Assembly (NCBI GenBank): GCA_023336205.1
Contig: JALQCR010000007.1
Span: forward strand, 153,804-217,803
From: Pseudanabaena sp. Salubria-1
Lineage (GTDB): Bacteria; Cyanobacteriota; Cyanobacteriia; Pseudanabaenales; Pseudanabaenaceae
Direction: 5' to 3'
Length of the DNA: 64,000 bases
Position numbers and translations under genes: made by a program. This document shows, piece after piece, positions 8,934-17,458 of the stretch (within the stretch, counting starts at the first letter, position 1; the number at the start of each line of letters is the position of its first letter). The notes beneath the pieces are model-generated. The model saw nothing but the letters and a program-made list of their open reading frames with translations, searched no databases and had not been told where the DNA came from.

Positions 8934-9402
8934 ATGCACTAACTAATACTTGTCCGTTCTCAATTTTGGCTGGAAAGCTTTGCAATGGCTTATCAGCGGG
9001 ACCTTGGCGCACCGCGCCGTCAGCCGCAAACTTGGCATCATGACAAGGGCAAACAAATTCTTTGTTTGCCGAATTCCACACTACTACGCAGCCTTTATGG
9101 GTGCAAGCGGCATTAACAGCCAAGACCTTTGTTGCATCATTAGGATTGCTTACCACAGCAATTTTTTTGTCTGAGGAAACCAAAACTTTGTCTTTTTCTA
9201 GTTGAGCAACTGTACCGATCACTTTGAAAGTACCGCTAGGTGCAGCTGCAACAGTCGCAGTCGCAGTCGTAGGAGAGGATGCAGGCGCAGATGCAGTGGC
9301 AGTAGGAGTAGATTCACTACACCCAATTAACGACGAAGGCAGAAGGCTTGCCAACCAGCCTAAACCAAACCAAGAAAGTAACTTACGGCGATTCAGATTC
9401 AT
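8932..9402 (-). CDS. Rieske [2Fe-2S] protein, lipoprotein-type
   Basis: About 156 residues from the ATG at 9402 (MNLNRRKLLSWFGLG). The start carries a twin-arginine-like NRRKLL motif and a hydrophobic segment ending SLIGCSES, a likely lipobox. An Ala/Thr/Pro linker follows, then a Rieske fold with cluster-binding boxes CTHKGC and CPCHDAKF. It is shorter than PetC of the b6f complex and lacks its transmembrane hinge pattern, so it is probably a separate small Rieske protein on the periplasmic or lumenal side. The electron partner is unknown. The 13 extra codons upstream of the chosen ATG are not conserved-looking. Confidence 0.85.
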   Translation of the reverse strand: MNLNRRKLLSWFGLGWLASLLPSSLIGCSESTPTATASAPASSPTTATATVAAAPSGTFKVIGTVAQLEKDKVLVSSDKKIAVVSNPNDATKVLAVNAACTHKGCVVVWNSANKEFVCPCHDAKFAADGAVRQGPADKPLQSFPAKIENGQVLVSA

Positions 9403-9470
9403 ATGTGTTCTCTGTGCGTTAGCTAAATTTAGTACAAACATTAACTCAGTCTAGATAACTAGTATAGCGA

Positions 9471-9620
9471 TCGCTATCAGTAATTCTCATTACCCAACCA
9501 ATTTTGGCGTTTCTAGCACCAAAGGCGCTGGAAACGCCAAAATTGGTTTTGGTAAAGCCTACCTATGGTGGGCTTTACCAAAAACAATTTTTATAATTAG
9601 AATTGCTGGATCGCTATTCA
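9471..9620. repeat. Nested inverted repeats in the 9403-9899 noncoding gap
   Basis: The ~500-bp gap between the Rieske gene and the kinase contains no gene I can support and is packed with inverted repeats. Arms 9496-9513 and 9531-9548 (18 bp) are followed directly by a second hairpin, 9547-9583 (about 17 bp, TAT loop). The flanks TAATTCTCATTA and, inverted, TAATTAGAATTGCTG match the element at 63843-63925. Together they look like a dispersed repeat with locus-specific inner stems. Confidence 0.65.
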
Positions 9621-9662
9621 AGATTTGCCATTTAAGGATTTCAGCATAGTTATAAACCAAAC

Positions 9663-9707
9663 CCAAAATGCTGAGCCGACCGCGTAGCGGTCAGCTCAGC
9701 ATTTTGG
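9663..9707. repeat. 21-bp hairpin with GTA loop
   Basis: Arms 9663-9683 and 9687-9707 pair over 21 positions with one C/A mismatch; the loop is GTA closed by CCGC/GCGG. It lies in the middle of a noncoding gap, far from any stop codon, so a terminator role is less obvious than at other loci. Confidence 0.65.
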
Positions 9708-9730
9708 ATTTTAAGTTTACTTATGCCTAG

Positions 9731-9837
9731 TTATACAAAAACACAAAATGGCGTAGCCATTTTGTGTTTTTAAAACCCTTACAGGGTTTGGTTTTTAATT
9801 CACAGAAGTGTTGTCACACTTTTGTGAATTGGTATTA
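9731..9837. repeat. Composite dispersed repeat (family A), inverted copy
   Basis: Three blocks in order: a 16-bp hairpin (9737-9771, loop GTA, core ATGGC/GCCAT), an AAAACCCTTACAGGGTTTGG block, and the palindrome AATTCACAGAAGTG/CACTTTTGTGAATT followed by GGTATTA. The same blocks in the opposite order recur at 31541, 44650 and, partly, 13388, 39409, 57272 and 63792. No coding potential. Confidence 0.75.
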
Positions 9838-9899
9838 CTTAGATAATGTATGTGATGAGTCGTAGTTATATACTTGGGTCTGCCTAAGTTTGTAAAAGC

Positions 9900-11480
9900 A
9901 TGAGCGATCTTTTTACTATTGTCTTAATTGTCCTTGGTGGTTTCGTGATGTTTCTCTCGATTAAAGAAACACGGAAGATTTTGACTTTGATTCAAGACAA
10001 TAAATATCGCCAAAGCTGGAACATATTGCGATCGCTGATGGTTTTCTTTCTCTTCGGGTACTTGGGGATATTAGTACTGGTCTATTTGAGAATCCAATGG
10101 CTCATCCTAATTCTCACAGGAGTTATCTTCTTCTTTGGGGCTTTGTTTGTCTATATGGTGGTCAAAGTTGGCTTCCTTACCATTCAGGACTTGATCAAGA
10201 CTAATATTTTAAGCATAGAACTTCAACAACAAAAAGAAACATCAGAAGCGATCGCTCGAACTAAATCTGAGTTTTTAGCCACAATGAGCCATGAACTTCG
10301 CACCCCCATGAATGGGGTGATTGGAATGACTAATTTGTTGTTAGATACTCGTCTAGATCCAGAGCAACGCGAATATGTAGAAACAATCAACACTAGTGGG
10401 GCAGCGCTATTAATGCTGATCAATGACATTTTGGACTTTTCCAAAGTTGAATCTGGAAAAGTCGAGTTGGAAGTACAGCCTTTTGCTATAAGAGAATGTA
10501 TTGAGACTGTGCTCAGTTTAGTCAACTTCATGGCTAAGGAAAAATCCTTAGAAGTCTGTTACTCAATTGATTCGCAGGTTTCTCAACTAATCGAAGGAGA
10601 TGTCAAATATTTACAGCAGATTTTAGTCAATCTAGTGGGAAATGCAATTAAATTTACTGCTGTAGGCGAAGTCACTATAGACATCAGAAAGCATCAAGAC
10701 CATCAGCTTATTTTTGCAGTAAAAGACACTGGTATCGGTATTCCATCTCACGATTTAGATAAATTATTTAAACCGTTTTTGCAAATTGATTCTTCCATAA
10801 CTCGTAAGTTTGGAGGTACTGGTTTAGGGCTAGCCATTTGTCAAAAGCTGATCAACTTAATGGGTGGTGATATTTGGGTTGAGAGCATTTTGGATCAAGG
10901 TACAACCTTTTTATTTGCAATTCCCTATCACCCCGTAGCAACCACAGGATCTCCTACTATAGAAATCGTCGATTCAGCCGAACATTTATTAGCAAAGGCT
11001 TTAGAACGCCCAGTAGATAGTACTCAGAACAAATTATTGTCTAGTAATATCCCCCAACTTGCTGCACAAATTCCCCTCAAAATTTTGCTAGCTGAAGATA
11101 ATCCTGTCAATCAGAAATTAGCAAAGCGTCTTTTTGAGAAGATGGGTTATAGCATCGATATTGCTACAAACGGAATCGAAGTATTAGAATCGCTCCAAAA
11201 ACAATCCTATGATTTGATTTTTATGGATGTGCAGATGCCCGAAATGGACGGATTAGAGGCTACTCGCCAAATTCGAGCTATTGAGCAAAGTGGTCAAACA
11301 GAATTATCTAACCCAACTCCGTCTAACCAATCTATTCAAATTATTGCTATTACTGCTAATGCGACACAGGACGATCGCGAAAATTGCTTTGCATCTGGGA
11401 TGAATGATTTTATTGCCAAGCCGTTTAAAGTCGAGCAAATTCAGACCGCGATCGAAAAATGGGGACGCAAGCAGCCATAA
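9900..11480 (+). CDS. Membrane hybrid sensor histidine kinase (HisKA-HATPase-REC)
   Basis: Protein of 526 residues. The N-terminus has one TM helix (about 4-22) and two or three more between 45 and 95, with almost no periplasmic loop, so it probably senses within the membrane or through a partner. The HisKA domain has phospho-accepting H131 in [19 protein letters not shown]; the HATPase has VKDTGIGIP and GTGLGLAI boxes; the C-terminal receiver starts [11 protein letters not shown] and has the acceptor Asp in [11 protein letters not shown]. All catalytic residues look intact. The next gene, 61 bp downstream in the same direction, encodes a CheW-like protein, so the two may be co-transcribed. 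Confidence 0.92.
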   Translation: MSDLFTIVLIVLGGFVMFLSIKETRKILTLIQDNKYRQSWNILRSLMVFFLFGYLGILVLVYLRIQWLILILTGVIFFFGALFVYMVVKVGFLTIQDLIKTNILSIELQQQKETSEAIARTKSEFLATMSHELRTPMNGVIGMTNLLLDTRLDPEQREYVETINTSGAALLMLINDILDFSKVESGKVELEVQPFAIRECIETVLSLVNFMAKEKSLEVCYSIDSQVSQLIEGDVKYLQQILVNLVGNAIKFTAVGEVTIDIRKHQDHQLIFAVKDTGIGIPSHDLDKLFKPFLQIDSSITRKFGGTGLGLAICQKLINLMGGDIWVESILDQGTTFLFAIPYHPVATTGSPTIEIVDSAEHLLAKALERPVDSTQNKLLSSNIPQLAAQIPLKILLAEDNPVNQKLAKRLFEKMGYSIDIATNGIEVLESLQKQSYDLIFMDVQMPEMDGLEATRQIRAIEQSGQTELSNPTPSNQSIQIIAITANATQDDRENCFASGMNDFIAKPFKVEQIQTAIEKWGRKQP

Positions 11481-11541
11481 TGCTGTATACAAACGATTGC
11501 CCTGATCGCTATACATGGTTAATGTTTACTAAAGTTGACAT

Positions 11542-12057
11542 ATGTCCATACAAACACTTCCGCAGAGTGTCGATATCCAAGAAGGAAAGATGAGAGTACA
11601 GCAAGAGTCAGGGCTTGATACTTGTCTAAAGTTTTCGATCGATCCGCAAACCATCGGCTTACTTGAAGGTGAATTTACTCAAGAAGTTTTGACGATCAGG
11701 GCCTCTCACATTATGCCTGTGCCAAATAAACCATCCTGTATTTTAGGGATATTAAGCCGTCGTCGTCGCGTTTATTGGGCGATCGATTTAGCGATGCTAT
11801 TGGGTTTGCAGCCTCTAGATCAAAATATTAGACTCTATGAAGTGATTCTGATATCAGTGCAACAAATCTCACTGGCGTTGATCGTGCCTAAAGTTTTGGG
11901 GGTTGTTCATATTCCAAATGACACGTTTGACCAAAATATTAGCGCTGTACCAGCAACATTGAGACCATATCTTAAAGGGTTTATTAACGATAAGGGAGAA
12001 TTTTCTTATTTGTTAAAAGCTGAAAATATTGTGCAATCGACAATTCTACATTCATAA
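11542..12057 (+). CDS. CheW-like domain protein
   Basis: 171 residues with a CheW-like fold: FTQEVLTIRASHIMPVPNKPSCILGILSRRRRVYWAIDLAMLLGL resembles the CheW core, where the usual 'GxxNxRGxxxPVxDL' motif appears as GILSRRRRVYWAIDL. CheW proteins couple receptors to CheA-type kinases; in cyanobacteria they serve pilus-based phototaxis clusters. No CheA or MCP gene is nearby, and it follows a hybrid histidine kinase, so it may work with a cluster encoded elsewhere. The N-terminal ~30 residues are not recognisable. A 24-bp hairpin ends the unit. Confidence 0.78.
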   Translation: MSIQTLPQSVDIQEGKMRVQQESGLDTCLKFSIDPQTIGLLEGEFTQEVLTIRASHIMPVPNKPSCILGILSRRRRVYWAIDLAMLLGLQPLDQNIRLYEVILISVQQISLALIVPKVLGVVHIPNDTFDQNISAVPATLRPYLKGFINDKGEFSYLLKAENIVQSTILHS

Positions 12058-12075
12058 GTATCTGGGCATAAAATT

Positions 12076-12126
12076 CCCAAACCCGTAAGGGTGAGACCCG
12101 CTGGGTCTCACCCTTACGGGTTTGGG
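12076..12126. terminator. 24-bp perfect hairpin after the CheW-like gene
   Basis: Arms 12076-12099 and 12103-12126 are exact complements, loop GCT closed by ACCC/GGGT. It begins 19 bases after the CheW-like stop. The rest of the gap to 12346 shows no gene. Confidence 0.7.
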
Positions 12127-12345
12127 TTTGCAATTAATTATGCTGATAACTTTTGTGCTTTTGTTTAAGTCTTGAAATGGCGTTATGGCGTTATTATGTT
12201 GAGGATTAGAATTGACTTCGGTAACAAGTACAGCAAAGTTTATCAAAACCTAATCTTATATAACAGATAGTAATCCTAGACAGATGAAGAGATTGCGACT
12301 AAGACGCACTCTCTCTGGAAAATAGATATTCATTCAGTCAATCTC

Positions 12346-13350
12346 ATGGAATCCTGCCGCAATGTCCTGCTTGAATTTGTTTATAGAGAAGCTAATGCTC
12401 AAATTCAGGGCTTAGGCAGTGGAATTAGACATAAATATAATATTGACGAGGTAATAGCCTATGCCTTAAATCGACTACCATCTATGTTTGCATCGACAGA
12501 TATTGGTTTGCAGATCAAGAGACAGGAATGTACTGCTATTCAAGCCAATATCACAAAGGTAACTCGTCAGGCTTTGTTAGCAGTGCGCCGCGATCCATTG
12601 CGATCGCCTCAACCACTAGAAGCTATTGAAGTAGCCAATGCTCCCTATGCTTTGCTGGATGTCCAAGACAGACTAGGTTGGACAAATCTAATGTGGTGTG
12701 ATTTGCCCAAAGCGCTAGAGGACAATTTAGAAAATGCGATCGCTAAATATAATTCTGGAAATTTATCGCCGCGTGTTGGGCAATATGGCTCTTTTGGGCA
12801 AAGACATTTGAATTCGCAGATGTATCTTAGTAAATCTCAGTCTAAGCAAAAATGCAGTGTTGCTCCTGAATCTAAGCAGAAAGAATATGACGTTTATATG
12901 ATGGAGTCTCATCATTTGGTGCATTCTTTAGAACGATTAGTGATTAGAATGGCGCAAAACCGAGCCCAGAGTTTTCCCCCATCGGATCTGAGATTCATTC
13001 GGCTGGAAGATGTCCTCGCCCGAACTTTAAATCGTCTACCACCTTTATATGCCACATCAGCAAAGGGGATTGCTCATTTACGTCATTACGCGCAAATGAA
13101 TATTGGTTCAGAGGTTGCCATCATTGTGCATGAGTCAATGCTAGAAGCTCGCAATGCCAGTTATCAAAAAATCGATCCCCTGATGTTTTCTAAAATTCGT
13201 CATGAGAGAGGACAAGCTTTAGTTAAAGTCAGTAAGCTACTGTTTGATCAGCAAGTGACATGGCAAAATCTGAGTGAAGCCGTATCAAAAGCCTTAGAGC
13301 TTGCTAAATCTGGAAAGATCTGTTGGGTGCGATCAAGCAATAAAAAATAG
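12346..13350 (+). CDS. Tandem ComFB-domain protein (possible c-di-GMP receptor)
   Basis: 334 residues with two ComFB-like modules. The first (about 1-95) contains VIAYALNRLPSMFAST; the second (about 185-295) contains VLARTLNRLPPLYATSAKG. The shared ALNRLPxxxAxS motif is typical of the late-competence ComFB family. ComFB-domain proteins of cyanobacteria have been reported to bind cyclic nucleotides and to affect motility and competence; whether both modules bind here is unknown. A ~85-residue linker is Ser/Gln/Lys-rich. It lies in the same direction as a hybrid kinase and a CheW-like gene, which fits a surface-motility context. The stop codon lies inside a terminator stem. Confidence 0.8.
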   Translation: MESCRNVLLEFVYREANAQIQGLGSGIRHKYNIDEVIAYALNRLPSMFASTDIGLQIKRQECTAIQANITKVTRQALLAVRRDPLRSPQPLEAIEVANAPYALLDVQDRLGWTNLMWCDLPKALEDNLENAIAKYNSGNLSPRVGQYGSFGQRHLNSQMYLSKSQSKQKCSVAPESKQKEYDVYMMESHHLVHSLERLVIRMAQNRAQSFPPSDLRFIRLEDVLARTLNRLPPLYATSAKGIAHLRHYAQMNIGSEVAIIVHESMLEARNASYQKIDPLMFSKIRHERGQALVKVSKLLFDQQVTWQNLSEAVSKALELAKSGKICWVRSSNKK

Positions 13351-13381
13351 AGGTGATGCTTTGCATCACCTCTATTTTTTA
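13341..13381. terminator. 19-bp perfect hairpin overlapping the ComFB stop codon
   Basis: Arms 13341-13359 and 13363-13381 are exact complements with a TTT loop closed by ATGC/GCAT. The left arm includes the last codons and TAG stop of the ComFB gene, and the right arm ends in a T-run, a good plus-strand terminator. Confidence 0.8.
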
Positions 13382-13387
13382 GGATTT

Positions 13388-13474
13388 ACACCAATTGAGC
13401 AAAGTGTGGTGACACTTCTGTGAATTGGTATAAGGGTATTAAAAGTACAAAATAGCGTAGCCATTTTGTACTTT
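13388..13474. repeat. Composite dispersed repeat (family A), partial copy
   Basis: A CCAATTGAGCAAAGTG/CACTTCTGTGAATTGG palindrome followed by TATAAGGGTATT and a hairpin at 13442-13474 (loop GTA, core AGC/GCC with one mismatch). The AAACCCAGTAAGG middle block is reduced. It ends just before the ftrC stop codon and may terminate that gene. Confidence 0.65.
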
Positions 13475-13478
13475 GAGG

Positions 13479-13850
13479 TTAGGCATCATAGACAATTTCA
13501 ACTACTTCGAGTTCTTGTTTCGTGCCAACAAAAGGATTGTCTTCAGTCAGAAACAACATACAGTGACATTCTTTGCGTTCGCGCATTGGCACACAAGGAC
13601 AGTTCCAGTAGGTATCTTTGACTTCAGCTTCCTTATCTTCATAATAGCGACAGGGACATAGAGGAGAGCCTAACTCTTCTTTATGCTTAGCCAAGCCCTC
13701 AATAACGGCATTAGTTACGCTAGGATCGACACAAAAGAATGTGCCTGTATTCTTTGCATATTTTTCGGAAAATTTCCGCATTGCCTCAAAACTTTTAGAG
13801 GAAGCTTTATTTTTCCCGCGATCGGACTCTGACTCTGGGTTAAGGGACAT
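13479..13850 (-). CDS. ftrC: Ferredoxin:thioredoxin reductase catalytic (beta) subunit
   Basis: 123 residues with the FtrC cysteine pattern: a single Cys in GTFFCVDPS, then PLCPCRYY, WNCPCVPM and ECHCML, which bind the [4Fe-4S] cluster and form the active-site disulfide. The enzyme passes electrons from photoreduced ferredoxin to thioredoxin in the cytoplasm. The N-terminal ~25 residues are variable and charged. The variable subunit gene (ftrV) is not adjacent, as is usual in cyanobacteria. It stands alone, flanked by hairpins on both sides. Confidence 0.95.
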   Translation of the reverse strand: MSLNPESESDRGKNKASSKSFEAMRKFSEKYAKNTGTFFCVDPSVTNAVIEGLAKHKEELGSPLCPCRYYEDKEAEVKDTYWNCPCVPMRERKECHCMLFLTEDNPFVGTKQELEVVEIVYDA

Positions 13851-13921
13851 GATCTAACAAAATACCAAGAAACTATTAGTTACTACCTATAGCATGAAAC
13901 CGCTACACCGCCTTATCTTAA

Positions 13922-13972
13922 AAACCTAAGAGATAGAGGTGATGCTTTGAATTACCTCTATCTCTTAGGTTT
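13922..13972. repeat. 19-bp hairpin with 13-nt loop
   Basis: Arms 13922-13940 and 13954-13972 pair perfectly (AAACCTAAGAGATAGAGGT). The loop GATGCTTTGAATT looks like a decayed GATGC-TTT-GCATC core, since the neighbouring hairpin at 13341 contains AGAGGTGATGCTTTGCATCACCTCT. It lies upstream of ftrC and of the next divergent gene. Confidence 0.6.
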
Positions 13973-14067
13973 AGTTTGTTGGGCTTTTGCCACAACAAAC
14001 AAGAATTTTTGCTAAGGTAGAGGCAGAAAAATTAAGCCATCTTCAGTAATGCTGTATAGGTGCATGT

Positions 14068-14727
14068 ATGGCAATTAGAGTCAACTTTTGTATATCTATT
14101 GGTATGGCGATCGCTGCAAGTTTCTTCAGTGCGATCGCCTTAACTCCTGCGGCGCGATCTAACGATGCAGCCAATCAAAAATTAGGCACAGTAAGAACAT
14201 TACCTAGTCTACAAACAAGAGCACATCCACCATTACAGCCTGATACTTTACATTTGGGCATGTTAGAACCGCAGTTTTTTAAATATGCTCAGGACAATAA
14301 CTGGGCTGCGATCGCGACGATTCATCGCGATGAATATACGATGCACCAGCTGCAACCAGGTGGCGAGGGCTTGTATGCACTGCCCGATCGCAATCTGGTC
14401 TATGTCAGAGGTTTCACTGCAAATATTTATTTTGAAAGCGATCGCTTGGTGGGGATTAGATTGACCCCAGATAATCGCGATCGCGCTCTGACAGCACCAG
14501 AGCTACTTATGCTTGTTCGAGCTTGGTTTCCTGATGATGTCCTAAGTGTGATCTATCAAGTCGCGCCATCTGATCCGCGCAAGAGTATAGTCGAAACGCT
14601 AATTGGTACAATACCAAAAGCTTTTGAGCAGGATTTAGGAAAAGTTAGCTTGCCTTTTTGTCGAGTGATCGTTTTCCCTTCGCCTGTTCCTGTAAACACA
14701 TTATCGACCTGTAACCTAAATATATAG
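14068..14727 (+). CDS. Secreted protein of unknown function
   Basis: 219 residues, not recognised. A Sec-type signal peptide is clear: MAIRVNFCISIGMAIAASFF then SAIALTPAARSNDA, with likely cleavage after an Ala around residue 29-31. The mature part has no repeats or TM segments and includes two Cys near the C-terminus (PFCRV, STCNLNI) that could form a disulfide. The last nine codons belong to a 63-bp tandem repeat that continues into the intergenic DNA. It precedes trpS in the same direction but is separated by that repeat array, so co-transcription is uncertain. Confidence 0.6.
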   Translation: MAIRVNFCISIGMAIAASFFSAIALTPAARSNDAANQKLGTVRTLPSLQTRAHPPLQPDTLHLGMLEPQFFKYAQDNNWAAIATIHRDEYTMHQLQPGGEGLYALPDRNLVYVRGFTANIYFESDRLVGIRLTPDNRDRALTAPELLMLVRAWFPDDVLSVIYQVAPSDPRKSIVETLIGTIPKAFEQDLGKVSLPFCRVIVFPSPVPVNTLSTCNLNI

Positions 14728-14852
14728 AATGAGCGCGAAGCGCTCATTCTATGGTGTTATACATTATCAACCTGTAATCTAAATTTATAGAGTGAGCGCT
14801 TTGCGCCCATTCTATGGTGTTATACATTATCAACCTGTAATCTAAATTTAAA
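14698..14852 (+). repeat. 63-bp direct tandem repeat (about 2.4 copies) with inner hairpins
   Basis: ACATTATC(G/A)ACCTGTAA begins at 14698, 14761 and 14824, an exact 63-bp period. Copies 1 and 2 each carry a hairpin (copy 1: 14724-14752, 13 bp, loop GAA; copy 2: AGAGTGAGCGC-TTT-GCGCCCATTCT) ending in ATGGTGTTAT. Copy 3 diverges after AAATTTA. Copy 1 includes the last codons and stop of the upstream gene, so the duplication started from that gene's 3' end and its terminator. Confidence 0.85.
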
Positions 14853-14898
14853 TATAAAGAGAATCGCAAAGCGCTATCTCTATGATCTTAAAAATCCC

Positions 14899-15897
14899 AT
14901 GCAAAAACGAGTTCTATCTGGCGTACAACCGACTGGCAACCTACACATTGGCAATTATTTGGGGGCAATTCGCAACTGGGTAGAGACTCAGGCTGATTAC
15001 GAAAATTTCTTTTGTGTGGTTGATCTTCATGCGATCACGGTTCCCCATGATCCGAAGACTTTAGCTAGCAACACCCGCGACATTGCTGCCCTGTATATTG
15101 CCTGTGGCATTGATCCCAGTATTTCCACCATTTTTGTACAGTCCCATGTTTCGGCACATGCTGAGTTAACTTGGCTGCTCAACTGCATCACACCGCTGAA
15201 CTGGTTGGAGCGAATGATCCAATTTAAAGAAAAAGCGATCAAGCAAGGCGAAAATGTGGGCGTGGGGCTGCTGGACTATCCTGTGCTGATGGCAGCAGAT
15301 ATTTTGCTGTATCAAGCCGATTTAGTCCCTGTTGGGGAAGATCAGAAGCAGCATTTAGAACTTACACGAGATATTGCGGGAAGATTTAATGATCAGTTCG
15401 CGCCAGTGTTGAAAGTGCCTAATCCCTTAATTCGTAAGGAAGGGGCACGGGTGATGAGTCTCACCGATGGCACAAAAAAAATGTCTAAGTCCGATCCTTC
15501 GGAAATGAGTCGGATTCATGTGCTAGACAAGCCTGATGAGATTACCAAGAAAATCAAGAAGTGTAAAACCGATGCAGTACGCGAGTTAGCTTTTGATGAT
15601 AGCGATCGCCCTGAAGCGAATAATCTACTAGGCTTATACGCGATTTTTGCAAATAAAACTAAGGAGCAAGTGCAAGCTGAGGCAGCGACATGGCGCGGTT
15701 GGGGTGATTTTAAGACTGTGTTGACTGATGCAGCGATCGCGCATCTCGATCCGATTCAAACTAAGTATGATGAAGTCGTAAAAGAATCTGGCTATCTCGA
15801 TCTCGTATTAAAAGAAGGTCGAGAAAAAGCTGCGGAGACTGCGTTTAAGACTTTAAATGCTGTTAAAGATGCAATGGGGTATTTACCACCAATTTAA
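14899..15897 (+). CDS. trpS: Tryptophanyl-tRNA synthetase
   Basis: 332 residues, the usual bacterial TrpS length. Class I motifs are visible: the HIGH-type TGNLHIGNYLGAI (about residues 12-24), GEDQKQHLELTRDIA, and the KMSKS loop in DGTKKMSKSDPSE. It charges tRNA-Trp in the cytoplasm. The start at 14899 begins MQKRVLSGVQPTGN, the conserved N-terminus. It follows the secreted-protein gene but lies beyond a hairpin-containing tandem repeat, so it probably has its own promoter there. Downstream is a 257-bp gap in which I see nothing. Confidence 0.97.
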   Translation: MQKRVLSGVQPTGNLHIGNYLGAIRNWVETQADYENFFCVVDLHAITVPHDPKTLASNTRDIAALYIACGIDPSISTIFVQSHVSAHAELTWLLNCITPLNWLERMIQFKEKAIKQGENVGVGLLDYPVLMAADILLYQADLVPVGEDQKQHLELTRDIAGRFNDQFAPVLKVPNPLIRKEGARVMSLTDGTKKMSKSDPSEMSRIHVLDKPDEITKKIKKCKTDAVRELAFDDSDRPEANNLLGLYAIFANKTKEQVQAEAATWRGWGDFKTVLTDAAIAHLDPIQTKYDEVVKESGYLDLVLKEGREKAAETAFKTLNAVKDAMGYLPPI

Positions 15898-16154
15898 ATT
15901 ATAGATATTGCTATAGATTGAAATGTAACGAGAAAACTTACCCTTCAATTTTAGGGCTTGCCAGTAGCCGAAAGCATAGACTGTTGGCGATTAGTAAACC
16001 CTAGCAATTTTTTTTTAATTATTCAGAGTAGCAATTGCTAGCTTCTCAAAAGATATCTGTACGCTTTTCAAAAATTAAGATGTATTGAGGGAACTTGTCA
16101 CTCAATATGCCTTGAAGTAACCTGTAGAAGTCCTATCGCTCAGAAAGAATTTGT

Positions 16155-16538
16155 ATGCAGAATGCAATTAACTGGTTTGAGATCCCTGCGACTGACTTTG
16201 ATCGTGCAGTCGCCTTTTACAGCGCCGTGCTGGCAGTGGATATCCAAAAGGCAGAATTTATGGGAGAGCCACAGGCTTTCTTTCCTATGGATCGAGAAAG
16301 TGTTGGTGGCGCGATCGTCAAAAGCGATCGATTAACTCCTTCAGCGACAGGTACTTTGATCTACCTAAATCTGGGTACTGTTGAGAACCTAGAGCAAGCA
16401 CTCGAACGGGTAGAATCCAATGGCGGCAAGGTTTGTATGCCAAAAACCGATATTGGTGACCCAGGTTTTATCGGACTGATTCTCGATACAGAAGGGAATT
16501 CCATTGGGTTTCATGCACTGAAGCCCAATGAATTATAA
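16155..16538 (+). CDS. VOC (glyoxalase/bleomycin-resistance) superfamily protein
   Basis: 127 residues with the single-module vicinal-oxygen-chelate pattern: NWFEIPATDFDRAVAFYSAVL at the start and GNSIGFHAL at the end, typical of small PhnB/glyoxalase-like proteins that dimerise around a divalent metal. The substrate cannot be assigned. The stop overlaps the left arm of a terminator hairpin shared with the convergent trmB gene. Confidence 0.85.
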   Translation: MQNAINWFEIPATDFDRAVAFYSAVLAVDIQKAEFMGEPQAFFPMDRESVGGAIVKSDRLTPSATGTLIYLNLGTVENLEQALERVESNGGKVCMPKTDIGDPGFIGLILDTEGNSIGFHALKPNEL

Positions 16539-16569
16539 AAAAAGGCGGTGCTTCGCACCGCTTTTTTTT
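16537..16569. terminator. Bidirectional terminator between VOC gene and trmB
   Basis: About 15 bp with arms 16537-16551 and 16555-16569, loop TTC closed by GTGC/GCAC, one G/T wobble, A-run on the left and T-run on the right. It separates two convergent genes and suits both. Confidence 0.8.
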
Positions 16570-16581
16570 ATGAGAAACAGT

Positions 16582-17292
16582 CTATTTTCGTTTGAAATAA
16601 GCGCGATAAACTGGTAGACCTTGAGAGATGACTGAACTTTCGCGCTCGGTGGGAATATGCTCAGGGAAAATCGAACTATCGGCAAAATTTCCAGCCCCAG
16701 CGAGATTAATAAAATTATCATTGGCATCGAAATGTTGGCGCATATTTTCAGCTACTTCCAACACATCGGACTGCAAAAATACATCAGCATTAGGTACAAG
16801 TAACTCCGCTAAAGTTGTCACTAATTCAGGTTGAACAGCGCGGCGTTTTTGTTGGCGGCGTTTAAACCAAGGATCGGGAAATTGGACTGTGACTTCATGC
16901 AATGAATCTTTAGTTAATAGTCCCGCCAGCGACACATTGGCATTGCAAAAAATGTAATGTAGATTTTTTAAGCCTAGTTCGTCGCGCACTTCATTACAGC
17001 GATCAACTAGTGGCTCCCGAATTTCTAAACCCAAAAAATTCCAATCGGGCTTGAGTTGCGCCATTTGCAAAATATAACGTCCCCTTGCCGAGCCAATATC
17101 CAGACTTAACGGCTTTGACCAATCAACATAAATCTCAGTCCAGACTGGTGGTGCGATCGCAACGCTGTATTTTTTGGCTAATGGGTTAACGTGTTCACGT
17201 ACACGCGCCCGACGCGACACATTTTCATTGCTAATGTTGACAATGATTTCGGTTGCGGATGGATTGGGTTGGGGTGTAGAGGAGTTTTGCAT
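16582..17292 (-). CDS. trmB: tRNA (guanine-N7-)-methyltransferase
   Basis: 236 residues with the TrmB signature: a SAM-binding SLDIGSARGRYILQMAQ motif, FLGLEIREPLVDRC, a NVSLAGLL segment, and the catalytic/tRNA-binding VQFPDPWFKRRQQKRR motif. It methylates G46 in the variable loop of tRNAs. The N-terminal ~25 residues (Ser/Asn-rich) are a weakly conserved extension; an internal start is possible. Convergent with the VOC gene. Confidence 0.94.
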   Translation of the reverse strand: MQNSSTPQPNPSATEIIVNISNENVSRRARVREHVNPLAKKYSVAIAPPVWTEIYVDWSKPLSLDIGSARGRYILQMAQLKPDWNFLGLEIREPLVDRCNEVRDELGLKNLHYIFCNANVSLAGLLTKDSLHEVTVQFPDPWFKRRQQKRRAVQPELVTTLAELLVPNADVFLQSDVLEVAENMRQHFDANDNFINLAGAGNFADSSIFPEHIPTERESSVISQGLPVYRAYFKRK

Positions 17293-17458
17293 AGTATTTA
17301 AGAATACCTCAGATGGAAACTGTGGTGCTTTGCGCTTCAGCTTCTATCTGGTCAAAGCAAACGATAAAAAACGACTTTTGGTTTTTGGTAAACACTTTTG
17401 ATCCCTGCTCTGCGCTATATCTGGATACAGCTAAAAATTTACCAATTGATTGATCGCT

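Noticed and set aside
14698..14852. CRISPR-like direct repeats
   Set aside because: Only about 2.4 contiguous copies of 63 bp with no spacers; they include coding sequence of the upstream gene and are a tandem duplication.
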